A model generated the notes under the pieces. That model saw nothing but the letters and a program-made list of their open reading frames with translations. It did no database searches and had not been told where the DNA came from. A stretch of 64,000 bases of DNA from Opacimonas immobilis (GTDB taxonomy: Bacteria; Pseudomonadota; Gammaproteobacteria; Enterobacterales; Alteromonadaceae): NCBI RefSeq assembly GCF_048282545.1, contig NZ_CP182485.1:1550001-1614000 (forward strand). The letters are read 5' to 3'. Below, in pieces: positions 48,075 through 57,016 of the stretch; the first letter of the stretch is position 1, and every line of letters starts with the position of its first letter. The translations under genes were made by a program, and so were the position numbers.

Positions 48075-49052
48075 TTACTCATAAGTATAGCGGCATTTCG
48101 CAACGCGATAGGAATAGCCAAGCGGCTGATTCTCATCTTCTGTGATGAGTAAAATCGAAAAATCATCCAACACAACCGTACGTTCATTTTCGGCTTTTTG
48201 GCACATGCTGTATGGGTAGGCTTCAAAGTGAAAGATGAATGTCGCAATGGCTTTATCGATGAATTGACCGGTTGCTTGCATGTCTTCTAGGTGTTCTTGT
48301 CCATCATTTTCAGTTGGATTTTCAGATAATGACAGTTCCAGTGGACGGTCTTGTTCTGACATCATTGCGACCTCAAACCCAGTTGCGTTAACTGAACTGG
48401 CTAAATATGGGGTAATCACTGTGACCAATCCAGAAATCACCACTGGGATCAAAATAATGCGAAACAGCATTGTGATGATGGCGTTTTTGGTATCTTCCCA
48501 GTGTACTTTTAATTGGATGCCAAAGAGCTTCAAGGGCAAACTCAAGAACAACCACAGGTTGGCCAGTATCAATCCCACCAAAAATATCAAAATGTGGCTC
48601 ACTGCGATCCAAAATGGCATCAGCACCAATGTGGTAAAGCCCAAGGTAAAAACAAATGGCGTCGGCTCAACACCGGTGACTTGATTGATTTTGAGTGCAG
48701 CGAACGCCAAGGCGAGATTCGCAGTACTGGCGTACAAAATCAAGATAAAGCTTTTGCCAATTGTGGTCGCCCAGACTTTTTGAAATAGGTTTAACAGCTC
48801 TCTTATGAAACCAGCGAAGGCCAATACCATAGTTATTATCAATAAGATATTGCCACTATCGAACATCGCAAGCAATAAGCACAGCATCGCCGCAAAGTAG
48901 AATAATTGAGAGGGAGTATATTGCTTTGCCCAGCGCACAAAAGACAGTTCTCGAATATAGAGCTTAATGTGCATGACAGCGTTTGATAGCTGTGTTTGCA
49001 ATCGCGTCATCCATTTGGGTGAAGTAAAACTCGAGGATGGTTGTGGCAACAT
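48075..49052 (-). CDS. Polytopic membrane protein, unknown
   Basis: 325 residues; family not recognised. Five or six hydrophobic segments (about 50-67, 70-88, 100-120, 131-152, 155-175, 190-215) are followed by a soluble C-terminal part of about 110 residues rich in Glu and Asp, with two cysteines (SMCQK, AKCRY) that could form a disulfide. Methionines at 15 and 27 are alternative starts. It lies between the MAPEG gene and the hsp20 terminator and has no obvious functional partner. Confidence 0.65.
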   Translation of the reverse strand: MLPQPSSSFTSPKWMTRLQTQLSNAVMHIKLYIRELSFVRWAKQYTPSQLFYFAAMLCLLLAMFDSGNILLIITMVLAFAGFIRELLNLFQKVWATTIGKSFILILYASTANLALAFAALKINQVTGVEPTPFVFTLGFTTLVLMPFWIAVSHILIFLVGLILANLWLFLSLPLKLFGIQLKVHWEDTKNAIITMLFRIILIPVVISGLVTVITPYLASSVNATGFEVAMMSEQDRPLELSLSENPTENDGQEHLEDMQATGQFIDKAIATFIFHFEAYPYSMCQKAENERTVVLDDFSILLITEDENQPLGYSYRVAKCRYTYE

Positions 49053-49090
49053 AATGAGATGGGTCTGTTTTTTTGTTCATCATATCACAT

Positions 49091-49117
49091 AAAAAATGCC
49101 CGCGAAAAGCGGGCATT
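49091..49117 (-). terminator. Terminator of the hsp20 gene
   Basis: Read on the minus strand, AATGCCCGC and GCGGGCATT form a 9-base-pair stem with a five-base loop, followed by a T run. It lies 34 bases after the hsp20 stop. Confidence 0.9.
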
Positions 49118-49151
49118 GATTGGGGAAAACATACATGAATTGTGAGAGTGG

Positions 49152-49592
49152 TTAATTCTCGATTAAACGCGAGCCAATCTCAATTTTGCGCGGCTTTTCT
49201 GCTTCTGGAATGATGCGCTCCAAATCAATGTGGAGTAAACCATGCTCCATATCAGCGGCAAGTACTTTGACGTTGTCGCCGAGTTGGAATTTGCGCTCAA
49301 AGCTGCGCTCTGAAATGCCTTTGTGCAAGAATTTACGTTCCGCTTCGTCTTTTGGCGCGTCGTTTTTGCCAGAGACGATGAGTGTATTTTCTTGTACGGT
49401 AATCTCAATATTGTCCTGACCAAATCCAGCAACGGCCATCGTGATGCGATATTTATCGTCACCCAACAATTCAATGTTGTATGGGGGGTAGCTGGCTTGT
49501 TTTTCGTTGCGGGCAGCGGCATCAACTAATGCGGCTAAGTGATCAGAACCGATAAATGAACGGTAAAGTGGAGATAAATCGATAGTTCTCAT
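49152..49592 (-). CDS. ibpA: Small heat shock protein, IbpA type
   Basis: 146 residues. Holdase chaperone of the Hsp20 family. N-terminus MRTIDLSPLYRSFIGSDHL is the IbpA/B start; the alpha-crystallin domain spans about 35-125 (YPPYNIELLGDDKYRI, GISERSFERKFQLGDNV), and IEI near the end is the C-terminal binding motif. ATG codons at 49616 and 49598 are in frame, but ATG 49592 gives the family N-terminus and has GGAAGG 8 bases upstream. Transcription from a sigma-32 promoter and a long leader with a possible RNA thermometer. Confidence 0.93.
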   Translation of the reverse strand: MRTIDLSPLYRSFIGSDHLAALVDAAARNEKQASYPPYNIELLGDDKYRITMAVAGFGQDNIEITVQENTLIVSGKNDAPKDEAERKFLHKGISERSFERKFQLGDNVKVLAADMEHGLLHIDLERIIPEAEKPRKIEIGSRLIEN

Positions 49593-49595
49593 AGT

Positions 49596-49620
49596 CATAT
49601 CCTTCCTATTAAGCAATATG
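49596..49620 (-). promoter_or_regulatory. Candidate ROSE-like RNA thermometer hairpin
   Basis: In the hsp20 leader, CATAT (minus strand) pairs with ATATG around an imperfect stem in which TTGCTT faces the Shine-Dalgarno stretch AGGAAGG. The UUGCU facing the SD is the hallmark of ROSE elements found before many bacterial small heat shock genes. The leader is about 145 bases long, also typical. No folding was run. Confidence 0.55.
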
Positions 49621-49743
49621 TAAAGTTTTAAATTGTGTGCCCCGGTATGTTAACCACGTCTCTTTTAAGACCTGTGTGCGCTAACTCGGCGGCGTTGTTT
49701 ACCTAGTTGGTAAGTCGGCCTCTGTTGAGCACCGACAATTACT

Positions 49744-49771
49744 ATTTAGGGACTATGAAAAATTCTTCAAG
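49744..49771 (-). promoter_or_regulatory. Sigma-32 promoter of hsp20
   Basis: On the minus strand: -35 CTTGAA (49771-49766, context CCCCTTGAA), 14-base spacer, -10 CCCTAAAT (49751-49744). Same design as the htpG promoter. The -35 overlaps the stop codon of the upstream SemiSWEET gene. Confidence 0.8.
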
Positions 49772-50054
49772 GGGTTTTTGTGATTTTTTTTGCAAAAAAT
49801 GTGTGTTTCACTTTTAGAGCCAGAATAATACCGGCTAAAGTAAAGGTGATCACGTTTGCAATAATCATCGGCCAATCCATTAATACTACGCCGTAGAGTA
49901 GCCAGCACAACACGCCAAAGGTAAAGACCGAATACATGCCAATGGACAAGCTTTCCGTGTCGTTGGTTTTGATGACTTTGATTGCCTGTGGCAAGAAAGA
50001 CATGGAGGTACAGGCTGCGGCAACATAGCCGATGTAAAATACGTATTCTGACAT
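49767..50054 (-). CDS. SemiSWEET (PQ-loop) sugar transporter
   Basis: 95 residues with three transmembrane helices, the size of a bacterial SemiSWEET subunit, which dimerises to form a sugar uniporter. The PQ motif is in SFLPQAIKVIK, and the segments SLSIGMYSVFTFGVLCWLLYG and WPMIIANVITF follow the family pattern. Substrate not predictable. The 3' end carries the -35 box of the hsp20 promoter. Confidence 0.88.
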   Translation of the reverse strand: MSEYVFYIGYVAAACTSMSFLPQAIKVIKTNDTESLSIGMYSVFTFGVLCWLLYGVVLMDWPMIIANVITFTLAGIILALKVKHTFFAKKITKTP

Positions 50055-50174
50055 AAGGTGTCCTTAAATTTAAATCGCTTAAACGATTAAGTTCTTCTTT
50101 ATTGACTATAGCTTATTTCATCCAACACGTCATTAATTGCTGAGAATGAATAGGTATTCAGATACAATTCCACG

Positions 50175-51161
50175 ATGAACATTGAAGATATATCCTCATT
50201 ATTGCGATTCAGTTTTGGATTTGAGTCATCTCATATCAAAAATATACAAATCGTACAAAGCCTGTGGAGTGGCTACGGGGCGATTGTGCGTTTTATGCAA
50301 GATGACACACCCATCATCGCTAAGCTTGTCAATAACAAAGCCATGCCGCACCACCCACGCGGCTGGGCCGGGCAAACCTCGCATGAACGCAAGCTTTCAT
50401 CCTTTATCAATGAACAGACTTTTTATCAAAGCCACGCGTCTGATTTGCAAGACGTTGCTGCTGTGCCACAGTGGCTGGATACCGTGAATAGTGCTGACGC
50501 GATGGTGATGCTGTTGCAAGATGTCGATGCGGCGGGGTATGACCAGCGCTATCATCAATTAAATAATACGCGCTTTACGCAATGCCTTCATTGGTTGGCG
50601 CGTTTTCACGCATATTTTTTGCTGCATCCTTGGGATCAAACATTGTGGTCGCGCGGGAACTATTGGCACCTCGCCACGCGTCAAGATGAATATGCCACCA
50701 TGGCTGATGGAGAATTAAAACGTCAGGCAAATGCATTAAATGCCTTGCTAGAGAGTGCGCAATATCAGACGTTGTTGCACGGCGATGCCAAAGTCGCTAA
50801 TTTCTGTTTCAGCGATGCGCGCTGCTTAGCCTTGGATTTTCAATATGTGGGCGCGGGTGTTGGCGTGGTGGATGTCATGTATTTTCTTGGGAGCTGCTTG
50901 ACGGAAAGCGAGCTTGAGGTGACAGCTGACGCTGCGTTTGATAGTTATTTTGCGGCATTAAAAAATGCCTTGCCTGAACCATACATTGTCAAACACTGGG
51001 ACGCGTTGGAAAGTGAATGGCGCGCGTTAACCCCCGTCGCTTGGGCGGATTTTTCAAGGTTCTTAGAAGGGTGGTCGCCTAGCCACCATAAACTGCATGG
51101 CTACAGCGCTAGGCAAACACAAAGGGGACTGGATTTGTTAGCTCATTACCCCATGCCGTAA
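50175..51161 (+). CDS. Aminoglycoside/choline kinase-like phosphotransferase
   Basis: 328 residues with the protein-kinase-like fold of the APH family. The catalytic loop is LLHGDAKVANFCF and the metal-binding Asp is in LALDFQYVGAGVGVVDVMYFL; the nucleotide-binding Lys is IIAKLVNN. This group (also called ecdysteroid-kinase-like or DUF1679-type) phosphorylates small molecules; there is no sign that it confers drug resistance. Monocistronic, divergent from the SemiSWEET gene. Confidence 0.82.
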   Translation: MNIEDISSLLRFSFGFESSHIKNIQIVQSLWSGYGAIVRFMQDDTPIIAKLVNNKAMPHHPRGWAGQTSHERKLSSFINEQTFYQSHASDLQDVAAVPQWLDTVNSADAMVMLLQDVDAAGYDQRYHQLNNTRFTQCLHWLARFHAYFLLHPWDQTLWSRGNYWHLATRQDEYATMADGELKRQANALNALLESAQYQTLLHGDAKVANFCFSDARCLALDFQYVGAGVGVVDVMYFLGSCLTESELEVTADAAFDSYFAALKNALPEPYIVKHWDALESEWRALTPVAWADFSRFLEGWSPSHHKLHGYSARQTQRGLDLLAHYPMP

Positions 51162-51274
51162 GCGCAGATCATGGAGCAGGGATAGCTGTCCGGCAAGGTC
51201 GACACTTCATTCAACGCTTGCCACTGCAAATCTGATAACTGAATCTGCGCTGCCGCAGCTTCAGTATGTGCCAT
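51146..51274 (-). CDS. Possible 42-residue ORF, doubtful
   Basis: An ORF starting MAHTEAAAAQIQLSDLQW and ending PCSMICAYGMG. It has no good ribosome binding site and overlaps the end of the phosphotransferase gene by 16 bases. The otherwise empty 167-base gap could also be the remnant of a longer gene. I keep it as a low-confidence candidate only because the composition looks protein-like. Confidence 0.2.
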   Translation of the reverse strand: MAHTEAAAAQIQLSDLQWQALNEVSTLPDSYPCSMICAYGMG

Positions 51275-51328
51275 TGAGAGTGAGGCGATTGGTGGAGTTT
51301 ATTCTTGAGGGAGTGTAAAAAGTATGAC

Positions 51329-51994
51329 TTAACTCCGATCAGGCAACTCATTACTGATATTCAACAGCGCCAAGCGCTCGGTTTCATGCTCAGTAAACGG
51401 CGCGTCGTAGTTTTCTTTGTTTAAACAAATCAAATGGTCTTTATTTTGACTAAAGCGCTGATTAATGGCTTTGAGCTGCGCAAAATAATCCGCGACCGAC
51501 ACATCAAAATAGTTAAAGACATTGGTTTGATTAGGCAAAAACAATAAATCACTATCGATATTGGCCATCAAATCGGCGTGTTTAAATACCGCTTGGGATT
51601 TGCTAAAGCAGGGTGAGGTACTGCGCAACACTGCCGCATCGGGGATCGCCATCGCACGCAGTTTGCCGTTGAAAGTTTGCCACGTAATGCCACACAGCGT
51701 GATGCGGATCTCTGCGGTTTGCTCCGCTGTGGTTTTAAGCGTCATTGAGGGCGAGTTACTACTTGCGATGTCTTGCAAAATATCCTGCACATCCTCAATA
51801 GAGAGTTTTTCATACGTCACTGGGCCACGCTGACTTTCAAAACTTAACTTGATTGTATCAAACAAATACATCACTTCGCCGGTGTCTTGCCATAATGACT
51901 TGTAGTGACTTTCCTCATAGGCTTTAGCAAGGATATCTGACGTATCTTTGGTTCTTGGGGCAGGGGAGAATAACTTGCTGAGTAGTTGCTTCAT
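51329..51994 (-). CDS. Soluble protein, unknown
   Basis: 221 residues; no family recognised. N-terminus MKQLLSKLFSPAPR is basic and short, without a signal peptide or hydrophobic helix. The middle part has alternating beta-type segments (VMYLFDTIKLSF, AEIRITLCGITWQTF) and the C-terminal part is helical. Monocistronic, downstream of fadH on the same strand but 72 bases from it. Confidence 0.65.
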   Translation of the reverse strand: MKQLLSKLFSPAPRTKDTSDILAKAYEESHYKSLWQDTGEVMYLFDTIKLSFESQRGPVTYEKLSIEDVQDILQDIASSNSPSMTLKTTAEQTAEIRITLCGITWQTFNGKLRAMAIPDAAVLRSTSPCFSKSQAVFKHADLMANIDSDLLFLPNQTNVFNYFDVSVADYFAQLKAINQRFSQNKDHLICLNKENYDAPFTEHETERLALLNISNELPDRS

Positions 51995-52066
51995 ACTGGC
52001 TTAGTTTCAATTTGAATTAATTTATATACGCAAGAATGTCCGAAAATGAGCAATTGCAACGGCCAT

Positions 52067-54094
52067 TTAGATCGCGTTGGCTAATTCCGCCCCTTGTCGA
52101 ATCGCTGCCTTTGCATCTAGTTCAGCCGCCACGAATGCGCCTCCAATGACATGCACTGGAATATTGAGCGCCAGCATCTCGGTTTCGAGTTCACGCAAGG
52201 GCTCTTGCCCAGCACAAATCACCACATGGTCAACGTCGAGTGTTTGTTGCTTTTCGTTGACCGTGATGTGCAAGCCGTCATCGTTAATACGGTCATATGA
52301 TACGCCGTTGAGCATTTTGACGCCGTGATTTTTGAGCGAGGTGCGATGGATCCAGCCACTGGTTTTACCAAGCCCTGCACCGACTTTACTGGTTTTACGC
52401 TGTAACAAATAAATATCACGTATAGGCGGCTCATGTGCAGCGACGGCCAATGCACCGGCGGTTTGATATTGTTTATCAATGCCCCAATGCGCCAGCCATG
52501 CGTCCAAATCCACCGTGAGGCTACGCTCGTTTAATAAATACTCGCTGACATCAAACCCAATACCGCCAGCCCCAATCACCGCGACTTTTTGGCCGACCTC
52601 GACTTTATCGCGTAGCACATCCAGGTAGCTCAAGACTTTGGGATGGTCGATGCCTTCAATGTCCACTTTGCGCGGGCTAATCCCTGTCGCAAGAATGATT
52701 TCATCAAAACCAGTGTCGGCAAAGGTTGCTTGTGATACTCGGGTGTTGAGGTGCACAGTAACGCCCGCTTTAGCCATGCGTTTGTCAAAATAACGCAATG
52801 TTTCATAAAACTCTTCTTTGCCCGGTATTTGTTTGGCGTAATTAAATTGACCGCCGATTTCACTCGCACTGTCATACAGGTGGACTTCATGGCCGCGTTC
52901 AGCGGCATAGCTAGCAAAGGATAAGCCGGCGGGGCCTGCGCCAACCACGGCAAGTTTTTTTGGCGTCACGACTTGTTTAAATAACAACTCGGATTCATAA
53001 CAGGCGCGCGGATTAACCAAACACGAGACGCGTTTTCGGTCAAACGCATGGTCAAGGCAGGCTTGGTTACAGGCAATACAGGTATTGATCAAGTCAGCTT
53101 CATCGCGCTTCGCTTTGGCCATGAATTCACCATCAGCTAATAACGGACGGGCCATGGATACCATATCGGCTTCGCCTTTTGCCAAGATAGATTCGGCAAT
53201 TTCTGGGGTATTGATGCGGTTTGTGGTGATCAACGGAATGGATACGGCATGCTTGACGCGCTCGGTGATCCAAGTAAATGCGGCGCGCGGTACCGAAGTT
53301 TGTATCGTTGGTATACGCGCTTCATGCCAGCCAATGCCGGTATTGATAAGCGTGGCGCCAGCTTGCTCGATGGCTTTGCCTAGATAAACGACCTCATCAT
53401 ACGTCGCACCACCCTCGACTAAATCCAGCATGGATAAACGATAGATAATAATAAAGTTGCTACCGACTTTTTCGCGTACTTGACGCACGATTTCTACAGC
53501 AAGACGCGCGCGATTTTCAAGTGAGCCACCCCAATCGTCAGTGCGCTTGTTGGTGCGCTCACAGAAAAACTGGTTAATCAAATAGCCTTCCGAACCCATG
53601 ATTTCAACACCGTCATAACCAGCTTGCTGGGCATAATAAGCACAATTTGCGTAATCCTTGATGGTGCGTTTAATCCCGCGCTCAGATAAAGCTCTAGGTT
53701 TAAAAGGCGTAATCGGAGATTTGACTGCTGAAGCCGACACATTCAGCGGATGATAACCATAGCGACCCGCATGTAAGATTTGCATGCAGATTTTGCCACC
53801 CGCTTGGTGCACAGCATCGGTGACGACTCGGTGTTTTTTAGCATGGCGCATATTGCTCATGCGGGCAGCAAAGGGGCCTAACCAGCCTTCAATATTCGGG
53901 CTAATGCCACCGGTCACGATCAAGCCAACTTCTGCAGCCGCGCGTTCTGCGTAAAACGCTGCAAGCTTTTTAAAGCCACCTTTCTGTTCCTCTAGCCCAA
54001 TATGCATAGAGCCCATGAGGCAACGATTTTTTAAGGTGGTAAAACCCAAATCCAAAGGTTCAAATAGGTGCGGGTAGGCGGTGGCTGTCGTCAT
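52067..54094 (-). CDS. fadH: 2,4-dienoyl-CoA reductase (NADPH) FadH
   Basis: 675 residues. It reduces 2,4-dienoyl-CoA esters so that unsaturated fatty acids can enter beta-oxidation. The N-terminal old-yellow-enzyme barrel binds FMN (LFEPLDLGFTTLKNR, MQILHAGRYGY, GYLINQFF) and a 4Fe-4S cluster sits on CIACNQACLDH and the following C-x11-C. The C-terminal half holds FAD and NADPH sites (KLAVVGAGPAGLSFA, KVAVIGAGGIGFDVS). Complements fadI-fadJ at the start of the window. The start ATG has AAAGGC upstream. Confidence 0.96.
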   Translation of the reverse strand: MTTATAYPHLFEPLDLGFTTLKNRCLMGSMHIGLEEQKGGFKKLAAFYAERAAAEVGLIVTGGISPNIEGWLGPFAARMSNMRHAKKHRVVTDAVHQAGGKICMQILHAGRYGYHPLNVSASAVKSPITPFKPRALSERGIKRTIKDYANCAYYAQQAGYDGVEIMGSEGYLINQFFCERTNKRTDDWGGSLENRARLAVEIVRQVREKVGSNFIIIYRLSMLDLVEGGATYDEVVYLGKAIEQAGATLINTGIGWHEARIPTIQTSVPRAAFTWITERVKHAVSIPLITTNRINTPEIAESILAKGEADMVSMARPLLADGEFMAKAKRDEADLINTCIACNQACLDHAFDRKRVSCLVNPRACYESELLFKQVVTPKKLAVVGAGPAGLSFASYAAERGHEVHLYDSASEIGGQFNYAKQIPGKEEFYETLRYFDKRMAKAGVTVHLNTRVSQATFADTGFDEIILATGISPRKVDIEGIDHPKVLSYLDVLRDKVEVGQKVAVIGAGGIGFDVSEYLLNERSLTVDLDAWLAHWGIDKQYQTAGALAVAAHEPPIRDIYLLQRKTSKVGAGLGKTSGWIHRTSLKNHGVKMLNGVSYDRINDDGLHITVNEKQQTLDVDHVVICAGQEPLRELETEMLALNIPVHVIGGAFVAAELDAKAAIRQGAELANAI

Positions 54095-54183
54095 GTCGGT
54101 GCCTTTATTTTAGTAATGTAAAAACCGTGTTATAGATTAAGTGGTCTGACCTCGCTTTGCAAATGAAAAAGTCACATATTAAC

Positions 54184-54369
54184 TTATTCTTCTTCATCAA
54201 AGGTTTGATGTTTCAAAGCATCCGTTAACACTCGTTTGTAACGACGTTGACGGCGACGTGCTTTGGCGTTGTTGGCGCGCCAATTTTGGCGTTTGTCTTG
54301 GACGATTTCATCGAGGTCTTCGGCGCGTTCAATACGAGAGGCGTCTTTGATGGAGGTGCGTTTAGGCAT
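54184..54369 (-). CDS. Small basic protein, unknown
   Basis: 61 residues, very rich in Arg, Lys, Asp and Glu (NWRANNAKARRRQRRYKR), ending FDEEE. Helical and nucleic-acid-binding in composition. GAGTGAG before the ATG is a fair ribosome binding site. No family recognised. Alone between fadH and the methyltransferase gene. Confidence 0.6.
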   Translation of the reverse strand: MPKRTSIKDASRIERAEDLDEIVQDKRQNWRANNAKARRRQRRYKRVLTDALKHQTFDEEE

Positions 54370-54418
54370 AACTCACTCGGCTATTTTTGTTCTTCTACGA
54401 GTGAAAAGGGAGGAAGGT

Positions 54419-55021
54419 TTAGCTCGGTTTTTGAATAACCATAAAACAGTGCTTTTCGCCATTTTGGTCAAATTCTAATGTTTGTTCAATACAACGACAC
54501 TCAGATATGATTCGACGGTAACCTTTTATGCCAAGTGTTGCATACGCCATTTTGACGCCCATATAATTATTGCTATGACTATCAGGCTCTTCAAGCCCAC
54601 CAAAAGAGAATATACACACACCGCCAGGCGCTAATAAGTCGCGTATTTTAGTTAATGCCTTGGGTTGGTCCGCCAGTGGAATATGCCACAAAGCATCCCA
54701 ACAGCTCATAAAGTCATAGTGATGAGGTGATTGCCATTGCAAAAAATCAGCATGATGAAAAAGGATATCTGGACGTTTGGCGCGTGCAATGTCCAGCATA
54801 TTGGCTGATATATCTAAGCCTTCGACCGTGTCAAAATCAGCGCTGAGTAAATCAATGATGCGATTGGTACACCCGCAGCCAATATCCAGCGCACGATGAT
54901 AATTGGCAGCAAAACTCAGTGCGTGTTGGTGTTGCGCAATGCCGTTAGATCGGTCAAATTCGTCAGATTCCCATAAGTGGGTGATCTGATCGTACGCCTG
55001 ACCTATCTGTTTGGGCGTCAT
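54419..55021 (-). CDS. Class I SAM-dependent methyltransferase
   Basis: 200 residues from ATG 55021; the frame is open upstream into hisIE. The AdoMet motif I is ALDIGCGCTNRII, motif II is VEGLDISANMLDIA, and motif IV is FMSCWDALWHIPL with the following LAPGGVCIFSFGG. The substrate is unknown. It begins 11 bases after the hisIE stop and has no clear ribosome binding site, so it may be translated by coupling from the his genes. Confidence 0.82.
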   Translation of the reverse strand: MTPKQIGQAYDQITHLWESDEFDRSNGIAQHQHALSFAANYHRALDIGCGCTNRIIDLLSADFDTVEGLDISANMLDIARAKRPDILFHHADFLQWQSPHHYDFMSCWDALWHIPLADQPKALTKIRDLLAPGGVCIFSFGGLEEPDSHSNNYMGVKMAYATLGIKGYRRIISECRCIEQTLEFDQNGEKHCFMVIQKPS

Positions 55022-55031
55022 TTTATTCGGC

Positions 55032-55649
55032 TTATTTATGGCGCTCGCGCAAGATACCGACAACATCTTGCATCGATAAACCTGATGCTTGCAACAATAC
55101 CAGCAAATGATACATCAAATCCGCAGATTCGTTTTTGAGCTCTTCCAAATCGGCGACTGTGGCAGCCAATGCGGTTTCCACGCCCTCTTCACCGACTTTT
55201 TGGGCGATGCGTTTGATGCCCTTGTTGTACAGGCTTGCGGTGTACGAGCTAGAAGGGTCGGCGCCTTTGCGAGAAGCAATGAGCTGTTCTAAATCGGCAA
55301 TAAAGGTGTAGTCGGTGGCTTGTCCGTCAAACCAGCATGATTCGGTACCGGTATGGCAAGTTGGACCAACAGGGTTAGCCAACACTAATAAGCTGTCTTG
55401 GTCACAATCTGCGGTGACAGAGTGTAAGTTCAAGGTGTTGCCTGACTCTTCTCCCTTCGTCCAAAGGCGCTGTTTGGAGCGACTAAAAAACGTCACATGT
55501 CCGGTTTTAAGAGTTTTATTTAACGCCTCTTGGTTCATGTAACCTTGCATCAGCACTTTGCCGGTCACGGCATTTTGTACAATCGCAGGAATCAGGTTGT
55601 CCATTTTGGCCCATGCTAAGGCGTTGGTGTTACTGCTGTCTATTTTCAT
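55032..55649 (-). CDS. hisI: Phosphoribosyl-AMP cyclohydrolase / phosphoribosyl-ATP pyrophosphatase HisIE
   Basis: 205 residues, bifunctional. HisI domain (1-115) with RSKQRLWTKGEESGN and the zinc/magnesium region TADCDQDSLLVLANPVGPTCHTG, split as TADCDQDSLL and GPTCHTG. HisE domain (about 118-205) with KVGEEGVETALAA and ESADLMYHLLVLL. Steps 2 and 3 of histidine synthesis. Directly downstream of hisF. The upstream genes of the his operon (hisG, D, C, B, H, A) are not in the window. Confidence 0.96.
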   Translation of the reverse strand: MKIDSSNTNALAWAKMDNLIPAIVQNAVTGKVLMQGYMNQEALNKTLKTGHVTFFSRSKQRLWTKGEESGNTLNLHSVTADCDQDSLLVLANPVGPTCHTGTESCWFDGQATDYTFIADLEQLIASRKGADPSSSYTASLYNKGIKRIAQKVGEEGVETALAATVADLEELKNESADLMYHLLVLLQASGLSMQDVVGILRERHK

Positions 55650-55659
55650 AGTGGGTTCT

Positions 55660-56439
55660 TTACCTTTGCGGCCTCATGATAATGTCTTCGTTGAGTAAGT
55701 AGGTTTTGAGTGCGGCAATCTCAATCACACCTTTGTGAAATACCGATGCAGCCAGAGCACCATCGACATCAGCGGATTTGAATACATCTGCAAAATGATG
55801 CACAGCACCTGCGCCACCAGAGGCAATGAGTGGTACGTTACAAATCTCTCGGATCGCACGCAATTGAGTGATGTCGTAGCCTTGACGCACCCCGTCTTGA
55901 TTCATGCAGTTGAGTACGATTTCGCCCGCGCCGCGCTGTTGGACTTCGCGGACCCAATCGGCGGTTTCCCATGCCGTTTGTTGGGTACGGGTTTCATCGC
56001 CGGTAAATTGATACACTTCGTATTTGCCCGTTGCGTCATTGAAGTGGCTGTCAATGCCAATCACAATACACTGTTGTCCAAACGCATCATGCATTTCGGT
56101 GATCAAATCTGGGTTGCTCAGCGCAGGTGAATTAATGGATATTTTGTCCGCTCCCATGGATAAAATTGCAGCGGCATCTTCGACGGATTTGATCCCACCA
56201 GCCACGCAAAAAGGAATATCAATCACCTCAGCAATACGAGCAACCCAGCTCTTGTCGACCACACGGGCATCTGAGGATGCCGTGATATCATAAAAAACCA
56301 ATTCATCGGCACCGGCTTGCGCATAGCCTTCGGCCAGTGGCACGATGTCACCGATGATTTCGTGATTGCGGAATTTGACGCCTTTGACAACTTTGCCATC
56401 GCGAACGTCAAGACAAGGAATGATGCGTCTTGCTAACAT
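55660..56439 (-). CDS. hisF: Imidazole glycerol phosphate synthase subunit HisF
   Basis: 259 residues, TIM barrel. It makes imidazole glycerol phosphate and AICAR from PRFAR with ammonia supplied by HisH. The catalytic aspartates are D11 (RRIIPCLDVRDG) and D130 (VIGIDSHF), the E. coli numbers. The frame is open 25 codons further upstream, but ATG 56439 gives the family start. Its partners hisH and hisA are not adjacent; the upstream gene is a GNAT. Confidence 0.97.
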   Translation of the reverse strand: MLARRIIPCLDVRDGKVVKGVKFRNHEIIGDIVPLAEGYAQAGADELVFYDITASSDARVVDKSWVARIAEVIDIPFCVAGGIKSVEDAAAILSMGADKISINSPALSNPDLITEMHDAFGQQCIVIGIDSHFNDATGKYEVYQFTGDETRTQQTAWETADWVREVQQRGAGEIVLNCMNQDGVRQGYDITQLRAIREICNVPLIASGGAGAVHHFADVFKSADVDGALAASVFHKGVIEIAALKTYLLNEDIIMRPQR

Positions 56440-56556
56440 GAATATGCTCGTTTGGGAAACGACTCTAAAATATATTGATATATGATACGTTTTTTGGCCA
56501 AGGCTGACAATCACCTGACACTAAGAGACTGGTCGTAGCAATGGTCATGCTCATGT

Positions 56557-57012
56557 TTAAAGGTGCATTCTCATTTCAATGAGCGCGGCGTAAAACCCGG
56601 ATTTTTGATACGCTCGAATGGCGCCTTCGTTATCTGGGTACACAGTCAACTTGAAGTTAGCAACGCCGCGCCCAGTAGCGAAGGCAATCAGCGCATCCAT
56701 CACGCCGCGATTAATGCCTTTTCCTCGATGCTCTGGGACCACATACATCATCTGGATATGGCCGACCTTGTCGTATTTAAAATAGGGTTTAGCAGGCTCT
56801 ATGGTAACTGCACCACAACCAACAACGCGCTCATCTATTTCTGCCACGATGAGAACAGCCTCAGGGTCGTCAACAAATCCCATGGGATCGTAATAGGTAA
56901 TGTGACCTGGCGCGAGTGAGTGGTCCATGGGACGCTCTGCCGTAATGATACCTTGTAAAAAATCATCTAATATTTGTTTGTCAGCATGAGTGGCAGAACG
57001 AAATTTGACCAT
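56557..57012 (-). CDS. GNAT family N-acetyltransferase
   Basis: 151 residues, GNAT fold. The acetyl-CoA loop is VVPEHRGKGINRGVMDAL and the C-terminal part is NEGAIRAYQKSGF. Substrate unknown. ATG 57012 lies 4 bases after the stop of the nitrilase fusion gene and has AAGGAG 11 bases upstream (inside that gene), so the two are cotranscribed and likely coupled. Confidence 0.88.
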   Translation of the reverse strand: MVKFRSATHADKQILDDFLQGIITAERPMDHSLAPGHITYYDPMGFVDDPEAVLIVAEIDERVVGCGAVTIEPAKPYFKYDKVGHIQMMYVVPEHRGKGINRGVMDALIAFATGRGVANFKLTVYPDNEGAIRAYQKSGFYAALIEMRMHL

Positions 57013-57016
57013 ATTG

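Noticed and set aside
50175..51161. Aminoglycoside resistance gene
   Set aside because: The fold is shared, but this subgroup is chromosomal and broad; no resistance context or mobile element is near.
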